A stretch of 64,000 nucleotides of DNA from Sphingomonas oligoaromativorans (GTDB taxonomy: Bacteria > Pseudomonadota > Alphaproteobacteria > Sphingomonadales > Sphingomonadaceae): the NCBI RefSeq assembly GCF_011762195.1, contig NZ_JAASQK010000003.1, forward strand, positions 62,001-126,000, read 5' to 3'. The position numbers were made by a program, and so were the translations under genes. Below are positions 61,710-64,000 of the stretch, one piece after another (the first letter of the stretch is position 1; every line of letters starts with the position of its first letter). The notes beneath the pieces were generated by a model that ran no database searches, had not been told where the DNA came from, and saw nothing but the letters and a program-made list of their open reading frames with translations.

Positions 61710-63308
61710 TCAGCCTGTCCGGGCGAGCGCGTCGGCGATGAGCTGGCGCGTCTCGGCAAGGCCGTAGAGCGCCGCGAAGCTGCCCATGCGCGGCCCCTGG
61801 CTGGAGCCGAGCAGCGTCTCGTAGAGCGTCCTGAACCAGTCGCGCAGCGATTCGAACGGGTGCGCCTTGCCGCACTCATAGACCTCGAACTGGATCGCCT
61901 CGGCGTCCGCATCGGCGGGGAGGGCGGCGAAGCGCGCGTCGAGATCGGCGAGCGCGGCCTTCTCCATCTCCGTCGGCGCGCGGCGCTGGAGCGTGGCGGC
62001 CACGAAATCGCGGAAATAGGCGACGGCATAGCCGAGCAGCTTGTCCAGCTCCGGGTGCGTCTCGGGGCTCACCTGCGGGGCGTAGCGCTGGACGTAGCGC
62101 CACAGCAGCGCCTTGTCCTCGGTCATCGCCACGCTGACGAGGTTGAGCAGCAGGCCGAAGCTGAGCGGCATGTCGACCGCCGGCACCTGGCCCAGATGGA
62201 CATGATGGACGGGGTTGCCGAGCTGCTGCTCGATCGGCTGGGTCGGATAGGTAGCGAGGAACTGGTAATACTCATCCACCGCGCGCGGGATCACGCTGAA
62301 GCTCAGCGCGCGGGCCTTCCTGGGCTCGCGATAGATGTAGAAGGCGAGGCTCTCGATCGGGGCGTAGGTCAGCCATTCCTCGATCGTCAGGCCGTTGCCC
62401 TTGGTCTTCGAAATCTTGGCGCCATGCTCGTCGAGGAACATCTCGTAGTTGAAGCCGTCGGGCGGCGTCGCGCCGAGCACGCGGGCGATCTTGCCGGACT
62501 GGATGACCGAATCGATCAGATCCTTGCCCGCCATCTCGTAATCGACCCCGAAGGCGACCCAGCGCAGCGCCCAGTCGACCTTCCACTGCGCCTTGGCGAG
62601 CCCGCCCAGCACCGACTGCTCGCGGCGTTCGCCCGAGACGAGATCGATGTAGGCGACGAGGCCGGCGTCCGCATCGACCACCTCGATCGGCACCTGGAGC
62701 ACCTTGCCGGTCTCGGGGTGGATCGGGAAGATCGGCGAATAGGTCTTGCGGCGCTCCTCGCCGAGCGTCGGCAGCATCACGCCCATGATCTTGTCGTAAT
62801 GGCGCAGGATGGACTTCAGCGTCTCGTCGAAGCGGCCGTCGGCATAGGCCTCGGAGGCGGGGATGAACTCGTAATCGAAGCCGAACTGGTCGAGGAAGCT
62901 GCGCAGGCGCGCATTGTTGTGGGCGGCGAAGCTCTCATGCGTGCCGAACGGATCGGGCACGCGGCTCAAGGGCAGGTCGAGATGGGCGTGGAGCATCTCC
63001 TGCTCGGGCAGATTGCCCGGCACCTTGCGCATCCCGTCCATGTCGTCGGAGAAGGCGACGAGGCGCGTCCTGCCGCCGGTCATCTCCTCATAGGCATTGC
63101 GCACCATCGACGTGCGCGCCACCTCGGTGAAGGTGCCGATATGCGGCAGGCCCGAGGGGCCGTAGCCTGTCTGGAACAGCATCGCCGCATCGGCGGGTTT
63201 CCCCTCCGGCCACCGTTTCATCAGCTTGCGCGCTTCCTCATAGGGCCAGGCCTTGCTGGCGAGGGCGGCGGTGCGGTGATCGGGGGCGGTGGCTGGAGTG
63301 TCGGTCAT
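61710..63308 (-). CDS. lysS: Lysyl-tRNA synthetase, class I
   Basis: Charges tRNA(Lys) with lysine. 532 residues. Unlike the common class II enzyme, it is a class I synthetase: the HIGH equivalent is PHIG (residues 55-58 in GLPHIGTF), and the KMSKS equivalent is K298-I-S-K301 in AKISKTKG. Other family blocks are ALRWVAFGVDYEMAGKDL and YEMFLDEHG. Class I LysRS is the rule in archaea and occurs in alphaproteobacteria and spirochaetes. AAGGAG lies 8 bases before the ATG; a 52-residue upstream extension of the frame runs through an inverted repeat and is not coding. It is divergent from the helicase-type gene. Confidence 0.95.
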   Translation of the reverse strand: MTDTPATAPDHRTAALASKAWPYEEARKLMKRWPEGKPADAAMLFQTGYGPSGLPHIGTFTEVARTSMVRNAYEEMTGGRTRLVAFSDDMDGMRKVPGNLPEQEMLHAHLDLPLSRVPDPFGTHESFAAHNNARLRSFLDQFGFDYEFIPASEAYADGRFDETLKSILRHYDKIMGVMLPTLGEERRKTYSPIFPIHPETGKVLQVPIEVVDADAGLVAYIDLVSGERREQSVLGGLAKAQWKVDWALRWVAFGVDYEMAGKDLIDSVIQSGKIARVLGATPPDGFNYEMFLDEHGAKISKTKGNGLTIEEWLTYAPIESLAFYIYREPRKARALSFSVIPRAVDEYYQFLATYPTQPIEQQLGNPVHHVHLGQVPAVDMPLSFGLLLNLVSVAMTEDKALLWRYVQRYAPQVSPETHPELDKLLGYAVAYFRDFVAATLQRRAPTEMEKAALADLDARFAALPADADAEAIQFEVYECGKAHPFESLRDWFRTLYETLLGSSQGPRMGSFAALYGLAETRQLIADALARTG

Positions 63309-63331
63309 GATGCCCGCTCCTTTAAGGGCAT

Positions 63332-63413
63332 CGTCATCCCAGCGAAAGCTGGGATCTCGTCGGGGCGGGCGCCGTGGTCCCTCCGGGAGATTCCGGCTTT
63401 CGGCAGGGTGGCG
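63332..63413. repeat. Inverted pair of REP-like palindromic elements
   Basis: The first element at 63332-63358 contains the perfect palindrome ATCCCAGC-GAAA-GCTGGGAT inside the frame CGTC...CTC that recurs between genes in sphingomonads. The second, at 63387-63413, matches the reverse complement of the first at 20 of 27 positions (GAGATTCCGGCTTTCGG...), so it is a decayed inverted copy. They sit in the 161-base region between the divergent lysS and helicase-type genes. Confidence 0.75.
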
Positions 63414-63469
63414 GAGAAGAAGAGACGGAGGTCGTTTCCCTTCCGTTCGCTCCGCCTTATACAAAGCGG

Positions 63470-64000
63470 GTGACTCCCTTCCTGCTGCCGCCCCTCGCTC
63501 TCCACGCCACCCATGGCGGCATCTGGGTTGCCGAACGGGACGGCCCGACGCGCGCGGTGTCGCGGGGGGAGGCGATCGCGCTCGCCGCCGAGCGGCCGCT
63601 GGTGATGCTCAACACGCCGCTGGTGGGCCAGCGCCTCGGCTATGCCGAGATCAACGGGCTCGATCTGCTGGAGCTGTTCGCCTTCCTCCATCCGGCGCGC
63701 TTCGCGGTGCCGACGCCCGCCGGCATGGCCCGCGCATTGGGGCTGGAGCCGCCCGCCGACGATGCTTCCGCCACGGCCACCTTGCTCGCCTGCGCCGACA
63801 GGCTCCTCATGGTGGCGGAGGGCGACTGGCCCGAGCGGCATGGCGCGTGGGACGTGGCGCACGCGCTCGGCCGCCTGCGCTGGCCCTGGGCGCAGGCGCT
63901 GATCCAGCGCATGACCGAGCCCGAGCGGACCGAGCGCGGCCTCTTCGCCAAGCTCCCCGAATGGGAGGAGGTGGCGCCGCGCCCGGCACCCCGCACCGTC
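63470..64000 (+). CDS. N-terminal part of a DinG/Rad3-type ATP-dependent helicase (3' end outside window)
   Basis: The frame is open from a GTG at 63470 to the last base, giving 177 residues. The start reads TPFLLPPLALHATHGGIWV, followed by RAVSRGEAIALAAERPLVMLNTPLVGQRLGY, GLDLLELFAFLHPARFAVPTPAGMARALGL and a Trp-rich end. I recognise this order from the N-terminal, nuclease-like region of alphaproteobacterial Rad3-related DNA helicases, which precedes the helicase motifs, but no Walker motif lies inside the window. The assignment therefore rests on the N-terminal pattern alone. It is divergent from lysS. Confidence 0.55.
   Translation, partial: MTPFLLPPLALHATHGGIWVAERDGPTRAVSRGEAIALAAERPLVMLNTPLVGQRLGYAEINGLDLLELFAFLHPARFAVPTPAGMARALGLEPPADDASATATLLACADRLLMVAEGDWPERHGAWDVAHALGRLRWPWAQALIQRMTEPERTERGLFAKLPEWEEVAPRPAPRTV

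Overview
The window is a chromosomal stretch of a high-GC alphaproteobacterium, most likely a Sphingomonas-type member of the Sphingomonadaceae. This rests on the gene order rnd-lptC-lptA-lptB-rpoN, the class I lysyl-tRNA synthetase, RcnB-type secreted proteins, the egtB-egtD pair, NodT-type outer membrane lipoprotein and AcrB-mislabelled membrane proteins typical of that group, and heavily GC-biased third codon positions. No tRNA, rRNA, CRISPR array, prophage or insertion sequence was seen. Coding density is very high: many neighbouring genes overlap by 4 bases (ATGA/GTGA), and no gene-free stretch exceeds about 285 bases.

Layout. 0-0.4 kb: tail of an Asp/Glu racemase. 0.5-8.1 kb: a tightly overlapping seven-gene operon for a MacAB/TolC-type tripartite exporter, a secreted EF-hand protein and an OmpR/EnvZ-type two-component system. 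8.1-24 kb: housekeeping and small metabolism: PEP carboxylase, HNH nuclease, glutamyl-queuosine tRNA(Asp) synthetase, HIG1 protein, cobalamin adenosyltransferase, ergothioneine EgtB/EgtD, 3-hydroxyacyl-CoA dehydrogenase, an exported HIT protein, a CNT nucleoside transporter, queuosine-precursor transporter, ArgB, YggT, FolD and MarC. 24-33.2 kb: a probable surface-glycan locus with GtrA, a GtrB-like glycosyltransferase, a methyltransferase, three large multi-pass membrane proteins of glycosyltransferase-C type and a UDP-galactopyranose-mutase-like flavoprotein. 33.3-38.7 kb: ArgG, another EF-hand protein, CFA synthase, RlmN, an IalB-like exported protein and a small beta-barrel protein with a structured upstream region.

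38.9-46.6 kb: the replication/topology genes dnaN, recF and gyrB, split by a Pmp3-like peptide and an MFS permease, then an IPNS-like non-haem iron oxygenase convergent with gyrB. 46.8-52 kb: a candidate small RNA, then rpoN, lptB, lptA, lptC and rnd on the minus strand, and a TerC protein. 52.2-56.6 kb: a double cold-shock-domain protein with a glycine-rich RGG/FGGGG head, a slipin, an orphan [2Fe-2S] subunit, and a divergent YeiH exporter/LysR regulator pair around a palindromic operator. 56.7-64 kb: two RcnB-like proteins, a DUF885 peptidase translationally coupled to a NYN-LOTUS RNA-binding protein, a small exported repeat protein, LysS, an inverted REP-like pair, and the start of a helicase-type gene that leaves the window.

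The most promising lead for an undescribed system is the 24-33 kb glycan locus. It has the lipid-carrier half (GtrA/GtrB) of a Gtr-type periplasmic glycosylation system plus several unassigned GT-C-like enzymes. The IPNS-like oxygenase beside gyrB, the intergenic small RNA candidate and the exported HIT protein are the next most interesting.
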